Below, piece after piece: positions 25,122-38,700 of a stretch of DNA of 64,000 bases. The position numbers and the translations under genes were made by a program. The stretch lies in contig RSEF01000021.1 of NCBI GenBank assembly GCA_003993805.1, forward strand, positions 5,000,550 to 5,064,549. Direction: 5' to 3'. The notes below the pieces were generated by a model. That model did not search any database and was not told the origin of the DNA. It saw only the letters and a program-made list of their open reading frames with translations. Within the stretch, counting starts at the first letter, position 1; each line of letters starts with the position of its first letter. This stretch comes from Himantopus leucocephalus. Lineage: Eukaryota > Chordata > Aves > Charadriiformes > Recurvirostridae.

Positions 25122-25334
25122 GTGTATCTTGTCTCTTCCTTTGAGGACAATGGAGAGATTCCTATTCTGAAAGCCCTTTTCACAGGAAATCAGAACACGG
25201 CCTTAGCAGACACCAAAATCTCCAAGGAGGAAGTTATGAACCGAGCAGAGGAACTCATGGACAGTAAATCACCAGGGCCAGATGGTATTCAACTGCAAGT
25301 TCAGAAGAGATTACAGTCTCCAGTGATGGACTAG
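25122..25334 (+). pseudogene. Decayed LINE reverse-transcriptase fragment
   Basis: A 70-codon frame contains ISKEEVMNRAEELMDSKSPG followed by PDGIQ. The (D/N)xxKSPGPDGI motif preceded by an EEV-L helix is typical of the N-terminal part of non-LTR retrotransposon reverse transcriptases (CR1, L2 and relatives). The frame stops soon after the motif and no flanking RT blocks remain, so it is a fossil. The family is uncertain; CR1 or L2 are the likely choices. Confidence 0.5.
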
Positions 25335-28300
25335 CCAACACAGCTTCACAGTAACTGCTGCTGAAGAATATAAAGTCAGTAAAATGATGCTGGTCTTTAC
25401 AATCCCCTTGCATAGTCCCCAGATACCAGCCATTAAAGCCTCACAAGGTTGACTTTGGTCAGCTTATTGAAAGTCTGCTTAAGGGTAAAATAGCACAATA
25501 GTTGGATAATCCAATGCTGCTAATTCAGCAAGACTGCTTTAAGGTAAACAGTTCACTGTTAAACAATGAACTATTTAAAATTCCATATAAGCCATATAAG
25601 CTCAAGAAATTCACCTTGGCCCTTTACAAGACAACAAATTCAACTCTTGCACGCATAACCAAAACAAAAGCAAGGCTAGTAAGAGTTGTGTTTTCAGCTA
25701 GCTTACTAGCACAGGGGTTATAGGAACTCAGTGAAAAGGACTACCAAGAAATCAAACAGGTATTGGACCAGTGCTGGCAATGAGACATCTCACAGATGAT
25801 GTTAATAGTGTATGCCAGTTCCTGGTGGGAGTCAGGATGTATCCTTTGTATCCCTCCTCATCTTCTTTCAATGGACAGAATTGTCCAGATGGAAAGGAAA
25901 ACAATGGTGTGAATTTCACCTTCCCCAACAGCACTACCAGAGCCCCAGGGAAAATACACTTCAGCTGCTGTCAACACGTGTGATTTAATCCCCAAAGTCT
26001 TCTGATATTTACTGGTTTTCACAAAGCCTTCACTCCTGGAGTCAAGTGCTTATGTCTGAGACCTGTTTCTTTCTCACTTTGAAGGAGAATTCCTAGCCTT
26101 TGTGAGTTTCCAGAAAAAAATGAAAGCATGACTGTTAGAATGTCAAAGCGAAGAAGTAAAACAACAGAACAAAATAAGCAAACTAAAAAGAAACAGTCCT
26201 CCAAATGCCTTTATTTGATTTTCCTGACCTTCATGCCAATCTCCAGGTTTTGGGTGCCTGACTCCTGAAAATTGGAGCACTTCCAGTTGACAGCACAACA
26301 GCCTGGCTTAGACACCGATATAACCTAGTCCAGCAGCTGCCAAAAATGACAGTGAATATTCACATTCCTTTTCTTTTCTGAAGAGGAGAAGGAAAAGAAA
26401 AGACAACAAGAAATGGACTCCAGGGATGCAGGAAATGCATGGTTTGAACTGGGAGCGTTTTCTCCAGGTGGAGACTTCCAGCCTGCATGGTCTGTAATTT
26501 AATTCTGAAAAGCATATTGTAAAGCAACACTTTAGAGTTTTCTGGGGTTGTTTTGTTCTTTTTTTTTTTTCAGAAGGAAATATTGACACCGCCTGTCGGC
26601 AACTTCCCAGAGGGGTGCAGTGTCAAAGCACATTAGCCTATTGCGAATGAAAAACCAGATGCAAAGTCTGAGGCCTGGGAGCAGCAAAGCTTCAACAGCA
26701 GCTCAAGGTTTATTCATGCTAATTCAGTTTAAAGGAACACTCTTGTGCTCTTTGCTTTTCAGCAAGCAGCTATGGGGTTCTTTTCCCTTTTAGCAATTTG
26801 TAAGAACAATTTAGAATTAAACACCCCATATAGAGGTTTCTGGGCCAGATTTACAAATTTATTTAGATGCTGAAGCACATAGAAATATTTCCATATACCT
26901 GGCCTATCTGTTTGTCAGACATTATTTCTTCCTGCACGAGAAATACAATTTTTTTAAGGATACACTAAATGAATACAGCCTCTTCAGGCCATTTCCTTAG
27001 AATTGCTCTTCCAGTCTTGCTCTGAGAACTGACAAAATCATTCCATTTCATTGCAGGCCATCAGAGGGCACTGATTAGTACAGAAGAGTAGTACTGTAGG
27101 TCCTACAAGGAGAGCAGAATTTAATTTCTAAGTGAAAATTGGTGGTTCTGAAAGAGTAATTTAACACGTTAGAAAACAAAATAAATTCACAGTCATCTTA
27201 AAATACGAGCTCAAACAGGGTCTCATCCACTGACATCGCATCTTAAAAGTGAGAGCACAAACAGTTTTTACCTGAAGTCATAAAGGGGAAAGGTTTTTGT
27301 TTGGTTGGTTTTAATGTTTCAGGAAACTAGTAAGAAAAGAGAGGAGCATTTCTCTCATTTGTCAACTATATGGAAAATTATCTGGATTTTGTCCAAATGC
27401 AAAAACCACACTCCAAACTTCCTTGGTGTTTACTTACACATGACAAAGGAGTGATAATAACACAAACAGGACTATCAAAACCTGGAAGTTATGGTTATTT
27501 CATCAGGGAGAATAGTCATACAAGACAGAAAAGGACCTCTAGTGTTTGTGATTCCAGCCTCTCCCATCACAGATACATGCTGCATACCTGTCTCAAATCA
27601 ACAAAGACTCATCTCAAAAATAATCCAGACTTCTTACACTGCACCGTCACTTGAAGGTCGCTCTAGAACTTCATTGCCCTAAAGCAGCGCAGAAGCCATC
27701 TCCTTCTGTTTTCCAGCTAAAATGCTCACATCCAGCTTGTGCCATAGCTATTCACCTTTGCTGGTGTTTAACCTCACCGGTATAGAAAAGTCTCTTGGAC
27801 ATGGGGTGCCCAAGAGAGTTCCTGAGCCCTGGCTCTGCTGCTCATGCACAGAAGGAGGCAGAGTTGGCAAGCCTTGCAGAGAACCTTGACCCAGCTCCAA
27901 CACAGCAGTGACCTGCTCTTCCATCTGCTAGGACCTGTAATTTCAACAGACAGCCCAAAAATACCAGCCGTTCCAGGAGCCTTTCCACCATGAATGGACA
28001 GTACAATGCAATATGATATAATATGGTAATAAAAATCCCAAGAAAAGTCTCCAAAGTAGAGCACTGTCCCTTGCGAATACAGCTTTCCCTACAAGTGCAT
28101 GCCCCTCCACTCCTGTCCCCAGCCTCAGATCTCTCCATGCTTTCAGTAATGGACACCACTATACTCATACTGAGGATGAGAATGTACAAGACGTATTTCC
28201 CCATGACCCAGCATTGACAAGCAAGGAGGGCAGAGAAACATTTTGCCAGGGCTTGCTTTCTCCCCCTCTATGCCTCCCCTTCCCACTCCTGTCTGTCTTC

Positions 28301-28964
28301 ACAGTGATGGATGGCTATTGGTTCTGGCTTCATCCGACAGAGAAATCTGTCACCTCGTGCCAGGGAGAGGTGACAGCAAATCCATCAGCATGGAGACAGC
28401 AGTCACTTGCAGATTGCTTTCAAGGCCACTGGGGGCTGGATTCTTCTTTGCCTCCCACCTCTCTGGTTTCTCTCCTCCCGTCTTTTACACAAGTCTCAGT
28501 AAATCATCATTTGAACAAACCCATTTGGCCCCTATTGCATATGCAAATTCTAACAGCTTTGAATTTGTGTGTTATTGTCTTGCTTAAAACAAAAGAAAAG
28601 TTTTCCCACAAGAGTAGCTCATTATTAGATGTTCATATTTGGCCCCTTTGTTACTTCCAAAGCCTGGATCCAAATTCTACTTGTGTCCCCGTGGGTTTAT
28701 CAAGTATGACAGCATTGTTTGACCCAGAGGGGAACACTAGTCCAAATGGCAGCTTCTAATCAGGGTAGTCTCAATAATGGAAATGCAGAGGATGCAACAA
28801 GGCAGGACACTGGCCAATGAAACTACAACTGACAGAAATAGAGCAAAATGTTTCTCCATTCCATACTTACTACATAGCAACCATCTTGCTCAGCCCTCTG
28901 AAATATTAGACTCCGTCTAGGTGAAAGACGGAGGCACTCTACCAGCTGACATCTGGGCAGAGAA
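25335..28964. other. Intergenic stretch with no gene seen
   Basis: 26590-26830 is complex sequence with an octamer-like ATGCTAAT (about 26717) and an ACAATTTAG SOX-like site, possibly regulatory. Otherwise nothing was recognised. Confidence 0.45.
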
Positions 28965-29150
28965 TGCCAGAAATTCTGGACTGTAGCCCCAGCTCTGTCA
29001 ATGCCTACCTCTCTGCTGGGCTGCTCGCTTTGACCTCTTTACGCCTCAGGCTTCCCCTAGGACAATAATAAAAACAACTTCCTGGAAGTGCAAAGTAAGG
29101 CTTTATCAGTTGATATGTACAAAACTATTTGAGATCTTCAGACAAAAGAC
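28965..29150 (+). mobile_element. MIR-like SINE
   Basis: Contains GGACTGTAGCCCCAGCTCTG, TCGCTTTGACCTCTTTACGC, CTCAGGCTTCCCCTAGGACA and ATAATAAAAACAACTTCC, following the MIR order of CCCGGCTCTG, TGACCTTGG, CCTCAGTTTCC, GGGATAATAAT. Confidence 0.6.
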
Positions 29151-32100
29151 CCTAACAAATCGTCATGATTACAGACAAATTCATTTCCTTCTGTTCCAAA
29201 CACTGTAAGATATGATTATTGCCTATGTGACAGTACTACTTAGAGAGAGTCAGAGGCAGCCCTGTCTTACAGGGCTTGCCTGGCTCTCCAAAGCACCTCA
29301 AACTTGGGGGACTAAGGTTGTTTAGCATTCTCCATCCCTGAGGGCAGCCAGGAGCATCAGCATAATGAAGAGCAATTTCTACTTTTGCTCTGCCTGCTTG
29401 CAAAGGCACAAGGGGACATCCTGGTGATTTTTAATTGCTTCCGACATGTACGTTATACATAGAATCTGAAAAAGGTGGTAGTTTGTTGCCGGCAGTACCC
29501 CATTTCCCCTGAACCCCACCAATACACCACTGCATCCAATTGTGTCAGAGGAGACAGGTGCCTGTGACATTGCACAGGTACCCCACAAGGTGCATGCAGC
29601 CCCACCAAGATCACTAGTGACAAACACCTGAATACCGAGCCACATGGTGCAGTACAATGTAGGCTGCTCCAGCATCCCAAAATGTCAGGCTAACACCATC
29701 CACAGTTGTTTAAAATAAAATGATCCTCAAACCACTTTAATTTCTCAGTGACTTTTTACTTTTAAATAAACGTTGCTGCCCTCTGAACCACAATATGAGC
29801 CACAAAAATTGCTAAAGATACAAAAAGCATGATGCCCTGCAAATCTGATGAGCGATGGGTAAGACAGCTGGAAAAACTACTGCCAAATCCTAATGCCACC
29901 TATGAGCCAAGTCCTTTAATTTCTCAGTGATTTCCATTTATGGGTCACATCCTCGTTCTTTTGCACCCATACAAATCCACTTCAGCAATTCTGGCCTTAG
30001 TAGAGTCACTGTAGATTTAAACTGACAACTTGGGTATATGGTGGTTCTCTGAGATAAAGCCTACTGCCAGTCCGAGATTCGACAGAGTGCCACCTAAGCC
30101 TGTCCCCAGACTTAATCCCTCCCTATAGACTTCCTCATTATATCCTCTGTGTGTCCAGTAGCAAGACCAACCTGTGAGCATGAGAAAAGTGCAATCGTCC
30201 CCCAAAAGGAGCTACCATTTGACTAGGACTACAGCTCTCAGATATCGTAGGTAAAGAGATCTTGAATACCTTATGGTCTCTAAGCCTGACCCTGTCTTGT
30301 TCCCTGCGTACAATTAGGAAAAAGGAACTTATTCTCATGAAACACTTGTGATCAGACTCTCTCCACAGTTGCTTCTCCTGCATTTGCAGGTGAGTCGCAT
30401 GGAGTCGCAATCAGTCGCACCAGTTACATCTGATTTTCAAGACCTCTGAACACCAACTCATAGGCAGACATAAAGGATAGGGACAACTGGCTGACATATC
30501 AGAATGGTTACAGAGCACCCCACAGTAAAACAGAGAAAGACAAGTTTGGAAGGAGTCAGGCACTCAGATGGAAGAGCATGCTGTGAAGCAAACTTGGCTT
30601 GAGAGGCCGGGGGCCAATCCACCCATTCTTTCACCATTCACCACAATGCGAGTGGACTTTCCTGAGTGTTCAAAGTCAGGGAGCGCCGGTGCAATCTGCA
30701 CAGACCATTCACTGCTGCAGAGCAGCAGAGTGAAGGCTTCCAAGCTGACTGCAAGTTTCCTGGCCATGGTTCCCATTGCCTCACGGGATGCGGCCAGGGA
30801 GAAACATCTGGACTGCAGCCAAAAGGAGCGCCTGGCTAGGACCCTCCGCTTGCAGAAAACGCCCTGCAGGTTCCAGTCGAGGGCTGGGACACATGGAGAC
30901 CCTGCTGGACTCCAGACTGCTGAGTGCAGGATGATTTATGGATCTTTGCAGATGGCATGTTCCAGCCAGAGGGCTTCAGACCAGAAAAACGAGAGCCTTC
31001 TGCTTCCTTAAAGGGGCAGCTCTGCTTCTGCCTGCAAACTTACTGTAAAGCTAACTGCTTTGGCATTTTAATATTTTAAATGCTGACCCTTCATTGATTC
31101 TGTTTCAGCCTTTTAAATCTTTAATTTACTTACTTATTTGGGTTTTAAACCTTGCCTGCAATTGCAGCTAATTAAAAAGCTCATTAGTTGGCATCCTGAG
31201 CTGATTCCCTGGGCTTTATGTACTGTACAGTATGCCTCCTGTGAGTTTAAACCATGGCTGGGATTGCTTGACTTGTTTCCTACCTCCCCAGCTTTATGAG
31301 GTGTTCCATATTTTGGAAGACTATTCCCCTTTCCCCTGATTTTTTTTTTTTAAACTACCACTTGCTGCAGTTTTCAGTAAACTTAGCAGCCATTCTGGCT
31401 ATATACAGTAGCTATGCCACAAATTTGTTTATAGCTGATCTTCCCCACCTTCAGAGCTAAGATTCCCCCCGCATACTTGCAACCCCTTTTTAAAACAGGA
31501 ATTATATGTAAACAACAAAAATCCCAAGCAGATTAGTTTCCAGCATCACATGCAGCGCTTGACTTGCCCAAGTGGGCTGTTAACATGCTCAATAGGAAAT
31601 TCCATCCTCCTTGAAGACAAACACCAAGGGCTAAGGCCAGAGCTGGAAAAAAATGGGCCCTGATCTCAGACACCACATGCACAAGTCCCATCACCCAAGC
31701 CCTGCTGTTAGAAACCTTGTCACCCTGTCCAGCCTTCTCTGCATAGTTACCCAGAAGAGATACATGGAAGGACAGGACACTTACTTGCCTACGTTGTTCA
31801 GGACCTTTTGCAGCGATGCGTGTTGATTTTCAGACAGGCTGAGAGCACTCCTAAATTCCACTGACATGGCTGGGAACTGTGGCTACTCAGTCCACCTAAC
31901 AATTAGGCTATACACTCACGTTATGTATTCTTAGCAGGAGGAAAATGTAGTGTAGACCACACAATACAATTTCTAGATTAGCAAACCAAAATACCTTTCT
32001 GGAGTAGAAAGAGGGTCACATTCATATCTCCCCCTCCATAAGAATTTGCTCCTTGAATTTAGGGGTCAGTGGATTCAAAGCCAGTAAAAATTTTCCTGTT

Positions 32101-35100
32101 GCAGCCCTGATAAAGCCACAGTCTGTGCCAATTCCGGTGAAAATCTTGCCACGAGACATTTTAAGATTTGGGAGTAGTCAAATCCATGCCTTAAATGCTG
32201 ATCTGTCCACGCAACAGAAAACAGCCAACAGCATCAGAAAACCTCTCCTCCTCAAATCCACACATCCTTTCTGTAACACCACAATAAATAACATTTCTTT
32301 TTCTATGTTACGTAAGATCCTTGCAATTCAGTTCCTGTACTGAGGTCATTGTTGCCACGTAAGTCATTGCAGTACAAAGCCTTATCAGCAGTACCTGTGA
32401 AATGACTTGATAGCCAGACTACAAACAGCCAACTTACAGTTTTGAAGTAATAAAAGCAAAAATCAAGACGAGCTGCGCAAGAGAATAAAGTTCCCCTATA
32501 CACCTTCATCTTGCTTAGCTCAGCATTAGACATACCCAGGATACAGGTTCGGAGTGGGCACTGTATTATGAAAGACATGGACAGTCACAGATTTCCCTGA
32601 CTCTCTGAGGGGTCCAGCTCTCCCAGTCTTTGTAAGGGGACAGAGGTGTTATATTCCCTACTTGTTGTCAAAAAGAACAAACAGCTTCAGAGCCACCCCT
32701 CTCCTGCAAAGTCATTCTGTGGCTGGAGTCATCCTTCAAGCCAGAACTAGTGTTAGCTGGAATTTTTCTTTGGAAGACGCAAGTGCATGTATCAATCTTC
32801 ATTCCAATACCTGCTGCCATAGCCACGTCTATCTGCCTTCCCTCATTTTCCCCTGTCCCTGCCCACTTCTTTCTGCAGCTCTGGGCCTCTGCAGCTTGCC
32901 ACAGACAGTCCCTATCAGGGCATTCTCATGGTAGCAAAGTCCCAAACGGAAACTGGAATATGGAGCTGCTCCCTCACAAACTCCGCTTCTCCTCCTGTCC
33001 CCTTCTCTGTCACCATCTGGCTGTGCTGCCTTCCAACACCTCTACTCTCTGCCTGGGGAAGCTCCTCTTTTTAACTCCGCTGGAGAGCCCAAAATGTGGT
33101 TCCAGAGACTATTCTAGTGTAGGTCTGCACAACGAAGTTACAAAGGAAGCCGTGATTACTGAGCAGAGGTTTAAGTGCATCTGAGATGGCTCCCCCCCCT
33201 AGTACCCCCTAGCTGGCCGGCTGCTGCAGGAAGTGTTAAAGCCCATCTCGGAAGAAACAGGCCTCCCGCTTCCTGCTGCCTCTGCCTGCCAGGATAGCCA
33301 GGAGGGATGGCAGGACGATGGACCAGAGCTAGACTGGAGCACAGGCGGCTGGGGATTGGGTTTGGCAATAGCTCAGTCATCATGTTTTCATTTTACAAGG
33401 TCAAAACCAAAACCACCTCTGGTTTGGGTTTTGCATTCGTGCCTACAGAAACATGATAGTATTTTAGACTTAGTAAACCCCACTTCCCCACACCCCCCCC
33501 ATCCCCTGCCTTCCCAGCTTGCTGGCTTGTGACCAGCAACATCTAAAATAACCATCTCCTCCCTCCCTAATTCCTGTCTTGCTTCTAGGACTGTAAATAG
33601 AGTAAAGTAAAAACACATAGACAAAGGCCATTCTCAGTGCAGCCCAGCAACTGCTGGGTGCAGTCCCTGACTGCCCCAGCATAGTCCAGCCGAGGAAGAT
33701 TGCAGTAAGAGCAAACACAGCTCCGTCCAGCTCAACCCAGACAGACTAGAGCAACAGGGAGTGAATGCTCAGTTGAGACAACAGCCACAGAACACAAGAC
33801 TGCACCCTGAAGTGTACCAGAATGAAAGTGGTCAGGCAGAGAATAATAGTACCTAGATCATAACGTAAACACCAGCAAAAACCAGTGGGGTTTGGTTCTA
33901 GAAAGGATCATGATCTATGCAAGAAATCCTAAATGCTAGAACATCCCTCACACTAACCCTACAATCCCCAAAAAAAATGTCCAGCATCCTGCATCTTTGA
34001 GTACTCCATGCTTCTCTGGCAGGCCTCCCCTCACCTTTAAACATGCCCATTTTTAGTACTTGTACCTTCCATCAGCCTGTTACCTCTTCTCTCAGGATCA
34101 AAAGCAAGATGGGGCTGTTTCAAACACATCCCTGGGGAGGACTCCCCTTTGCTATTCTTTGAACTGCTGCTGCTGCACTAGACTAAGACCATGAGAAAAG
34201 AGGGACTGCATAACCCAGGGGTGAAAGAGAGGAGGTTAGAGTCCCAGAAACCAAAGTGGATTCCCAGCGATGAAATACAGTGGGTCTGTCAGGATAGAAG
34301 GGGGGAATCCAGCGTGGGAACAGCAGAAAGCACGCGTCAGGGCTGAGCTGTCTCTTTGGACTGAAAGAGCCAGGGTAGCAAATCAGGTTGGAAGCATTTC
34401 AGAAGATTCACATTTGGCGGACCCTGGGGCTGGAACAGCAGAAGATGTTATGGGTCAGGACTGAGGTCTCTGGCAAAGCCCACCAGCTGACTGGGGACAG
34501 AAGTTTCTCCAGTGCTTCTCTTCATGTTATCTGGCCTTAGCCATGGTGGTAAGCCCATTGCTTCCCTCGGCACCAAGAACAGCCCCTTCTCTGTTTTCCA
34601 AGAGAAAAATCCCTGGAAACTCTCTTTTCCTCCTATAGACACACACACACAAGCCCCTCTGAGCTGGGGAGCAGATTTTCAGCAGCTGTCTTTGAGGGGA
34701 CAAGACTCCGTACACATGCATCTCATCCTCGTGTGCTTTATTATCGTGTCAACTGTAGGTTACGCTTTGCTGCAGGCATCACTAAGCCTGCTTGAGGCCA
34801 AAAGGGCCTTGGGTCCCCTCCCATTCTTCCCGACTGCTTTGCTTTTCTTTCTTTGCTGGAATAGAGCAAGCAAGCTATTATTGTCGGTCTGGCCTAGTAC
34901 AGCTCCTTTTGGCAGTCACAGGCCTTGGACCTCAGCCAAGGTCTGTCCCAGGGGATGTTGGGAGCGCTTTGAAAATTAAATCTCTCAAGAACTCACGAGG
35001 CTGCAAATGCCATGATGTTGCTTGACCTTGGGTTAAACTCAGCGGAAGAGGAGCAGAAGCAGTGGCGGCAGCAGCCACTGCCACATTGCTGGCCTCAGAT

Positions 35101-38100
35101 AACTCCTGGGAAGAAGAGCCCTGCAGGGAGTCGGGGTGAGGGGAGGCTGGGGGGGAAAGAGGCGGCGCACAAGCGGGAAGCCAAGCAGGGGAACTGCCAT
35201 TCTGCATTAGCCTCCCGAGGACTGATGAGTCCCTGCCACACATTCATTTTTTGCCTCAGACCCTTTGATGCCTTGTGAGTCGCATGTATTATTCTTGCAC
35301 AGGTTTTAAATGAACCGTGCCTCTTAAAATCAAGAAAATAGCATCATATGGGTTAAGTGCCAAAGTATCCCTCCCACTATTGTCCCCAGTGTACACAGCT
35401 ATTAAATATGAGCTTGTGGGGAGCAATGGTCCACTTCACCAACAAGGCACAGAACTAGCACAAAAAACACCACCTCCTCTTCGCCCCTTGCTCAACAAGT
35501 CCCAGCCCTCAGGGTATCTCTCCCCACTCTATACTCAGCTGCCTTCTTCCTCTGTCCACATTGAACTCCCGATCTGGGTGAAATACCAGGAGGCCTGATT
35601 CTTTGTCACTTCAAAATCTTCCAGGACAAGAGGTCTTTTCTCTCAGGGATAGAGAGTTCTAAACGGAGCCTTATCATTTAACAATATGCACTTGGGAGGC
35701 ACCTTCTTTCACATACCTTCTTTTCTGAGCAGTGTCATTATAGCCCAGACAGCTCCAGCCACTAGGCAAAGCAAAGAGCACATGTTCTGGGAGGTCCCCA
35801 TTCCTGGAGGAGTCAGCTGGCTGGAGACAGGCAGCAAGGGAAGCCTCACTGCAGGTGCCTTTGTGCATAGTACATGCTTTGTCATGGAGATTCTGCAGGT
35901 CTTGCAAAGACTCCACTGGAGATGCTACAGCTAATGAAACCTCTTTAGCTTCCCCCCTCACCATAGGAAGTCCAGGGGGAGCTCAGGAGGGATTGATGGA
36001 TGGACCCCTGGAGATGCTTTGGGATCAAGTCCATCTGCCCTTTCCAATTTAGTGTGCACAGGGTTGTGCTAGGCTGGGTGAGGTATGCACATCTCATTAT
36101 GTTCCGCTGCAGAGCCTCTGCTTCAGCAAACATCCCTGCGGCCCTGTGCCCCCTGGAGCTGGCTGATTATTTTTGTCTCAGGCTGGAGGCCTGGATGCTT
36201 CCGAGTATCACGACATTTGTGGAGCATTTCTCCTACACTCCCTCCCCTTTCAGTCTCCCCACTGCTGTCCCAGAGAGACAATCCAGATGGAACTGCCCAG
36301 CCGCCCTCTGATCAAGCCGGGGAAGATTTGTAATTAGGACTCGACGGCTATTATCCCATGACAGCTGAGTGCAGTATCCAGGCAGCCCGGAGGCCACAAA
36401 AGGAATGTGAGGGTTTTAAGGAAGGAGGGAAGATGTGAGCGCCTTTCAGACGTGCCATATTGCGCCAGCCCTGGTGACAACATCCCACCTGCCAGGCCCA
36501 ATTCCAAGGGCAGCGTCAGTGCAAAAGGGCAAGGGCAATGGAAGAAGGGGAGGAGGATGGGCAGCAGCTACAGGGATGCGGGGGGTGGGGGAAGAGACCT
36601 CCATGACCAGCCCAGCAATTCTGCCCAGGGCACAGCCAGCTCCGTCTGCTGAGGCAGCCAGGACAGTCTGCTGGAGCAAGGGGGCAGAGGGTCCAATTTC
36701 AGAGTTTGTCCCTGGGAAGGGGCCACGGCGGCGCCATCCAGGCTTCACCTCCCGCAGTTCAAATTCCTCTGGGTGACACATGGCTCTGGAGCGTGGCCAT
36801 GGGAGACTGGAACGGCTCAAGAGGGGAGCAGGTGTCACCATCCTCCCTCACCCTTCCTCAGTTTTCTGCATACACAGCCAGGCTTCCTAAAACAGAGCCC
36901 TCCTGCTTTAAAAAGAGACGGCGCCTGGATCTAGGGGTCTTTCCAAATATTCATTTTATTGCCAAGCCTTCAGAGAGGTCAAGGAGGAACATGCTCTCTC
37001 ACTCCTAAGCTCCTTTCTCACTTGCTCTGTCTGCCGTTGCCAGAGTTGTGGCACCTCCGCCTGTCTCTTCTGCTCCAGTAATTATCAGCCTGCTTGCACA
37101 CAGAGAGAGAGAATAGCAGGAGCAAGGGGCCTGGCTGGGTCACAGACCAGCAAGCAGATCTGCAAGCGGAGTGTACAAGCAGCTTGCACCATACACAAAC
37201 TAAACCCTGGGAGTTTGGGATCTGGTGTGGCAGGATGGGGAAAAAAAAATAATAATAAAAAAAAATCGGGTTGTCCTTCATAGAAAGCCAGGACTATCAA
37301 TGCCCTGAGATGCTCCAGCCTTGCCATTCTAGACTTTCCTGCTTCAAAGCACATCAGACTTTAAAACAAGTACTAAATCTGTTAGACAAGCAGTAAGAAA
37401 AAGTGAAACCAAATCCAGGCCATCTCACAGCCAGCCTTTACCATCCAAGGACTACGCATTGGTCCTGGAAGGCAATAGGAAATTAACAGGGGCCAGCAAG
37501 GGATGTGAACAAACCGTAAATAAACCCCAGAAACCAGGATGTATGATCAGTATCCATCTCCACACGCCCCCCCCCCCCCCNCAGTGACTTCCCAGCCAGT
37601 ACATATATTCCACTTTTTCCAATGCAGTTCACATTGTTGCTGGCTTGAACACGTAAAAACATGCTATTTACTTCTGGCTGGAGACCTTTGTGCAGCTTCC
37701 CCTCCTGGCCCCACAGATCAAACATGGATGTACTCTGCCCTCAGAGTAGAACAAGCCAGATTCAGAGGGGCAGGGGAGAGGAAAGAGGCCTGGGAGGTTT
37801 AACACCCCAAAGCATCTAAGTTGGCCCTCCTGCACAGAGCTTCTGCCAAGACTGGAGGAAGTGAGTCACTGCTGGGGCTGGAGGGGGTGCTCCGAAGTTC
37901 GTAGTCACCCTGCGGAAAGGCCTGGAGCAGCGGACAGGCTCTGCCCAGGGATCAGCCAGCATTCAATTCCTGTTTGTGTCCCAAGTGAATCATTCCCAAC
38001 AGCTGTCGCTGTGCCTAACTGTGCTCCTCATGTGCTTTCTATTAGCTGAGAAAACAAGCCAGGCTGCTCCCAAGCATGGGGAGTTTGCCTTGTGGCAGTG

Positions 38101-38554
38101 GGGGGACTGGAGAGGGGAAAACCTGGGAAATCCAGCTCTGTGCTTTAACCCTGCACACAAGGCACTGGTATCTGTGAGTGGGAGTAGACACCGCTCACAG
38201 GCTCATTGGGGCGTCCTTGACTTCTGCACAACTGTCTTCTCCACTCAGCTGTCTAAATGCAATTTCTGTGGATGTTCTGTCATCAAATCAACTCCCACAT
38301 GCATGCCACTATTCCTCAAAAGCTACAACCCTATGCCTGGCAGAGCCAGCTTTTCAAGAAGTATTTTAAGAGACCACTGAAGGCCCAACCCAGAGAAACC
38401 TTCGCATTTAAACACTCTAGCAATGCCCTGCAGACATCACTGACAGCACCATGCAGCCAGGAGGGAACCCCACCACAACAGAGTCAGAGCGGGGAATAAG
38501 GGCTTTAACAGCACAGAAAGAGCCTGAGGAAAAAAGCCTAAGCAAAGCAGATGG
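29151..38554. other. Long intergenic stretch with no gene seen
   Basis: Contains homeodomain-motif-rich complex sequence at 31010-31330, GC-rich patches at 33180-33360, 35030-35170 and 36430-36790, an A/AAT run at 37241-37265 and a C run ending in a single N at 37581. Blocks near 36040-36400 also look complex and non-repetitive. No protein or RNA gene was recognised. Confidence 0.45.
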
Positions 38555-38700
38555 AAAGTCACAGCCTCCATGTGTGACTTAGGGTAAGTGTCTGTGCCTC
38601 AGTTTCACCCCTTCTGCTAAGCAGAGGTGAGGGTGACCAAAGCGGGCTGGGAGGACCTAACAGCTCTTAAAACTCTTTGGTGTGCTCAGAGGAAAGGAGC
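38555..38700 (+). mobile_element. MIR-like SINE
   Basis: TGTGTGACTTAGGGTAAGTG, then TCTGTGCCTCAGTTTCACCC, is an excellent MIR core match, and the tail AACAGCTCTTAAAACTCTTT also fits. Confidence 0.65.
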
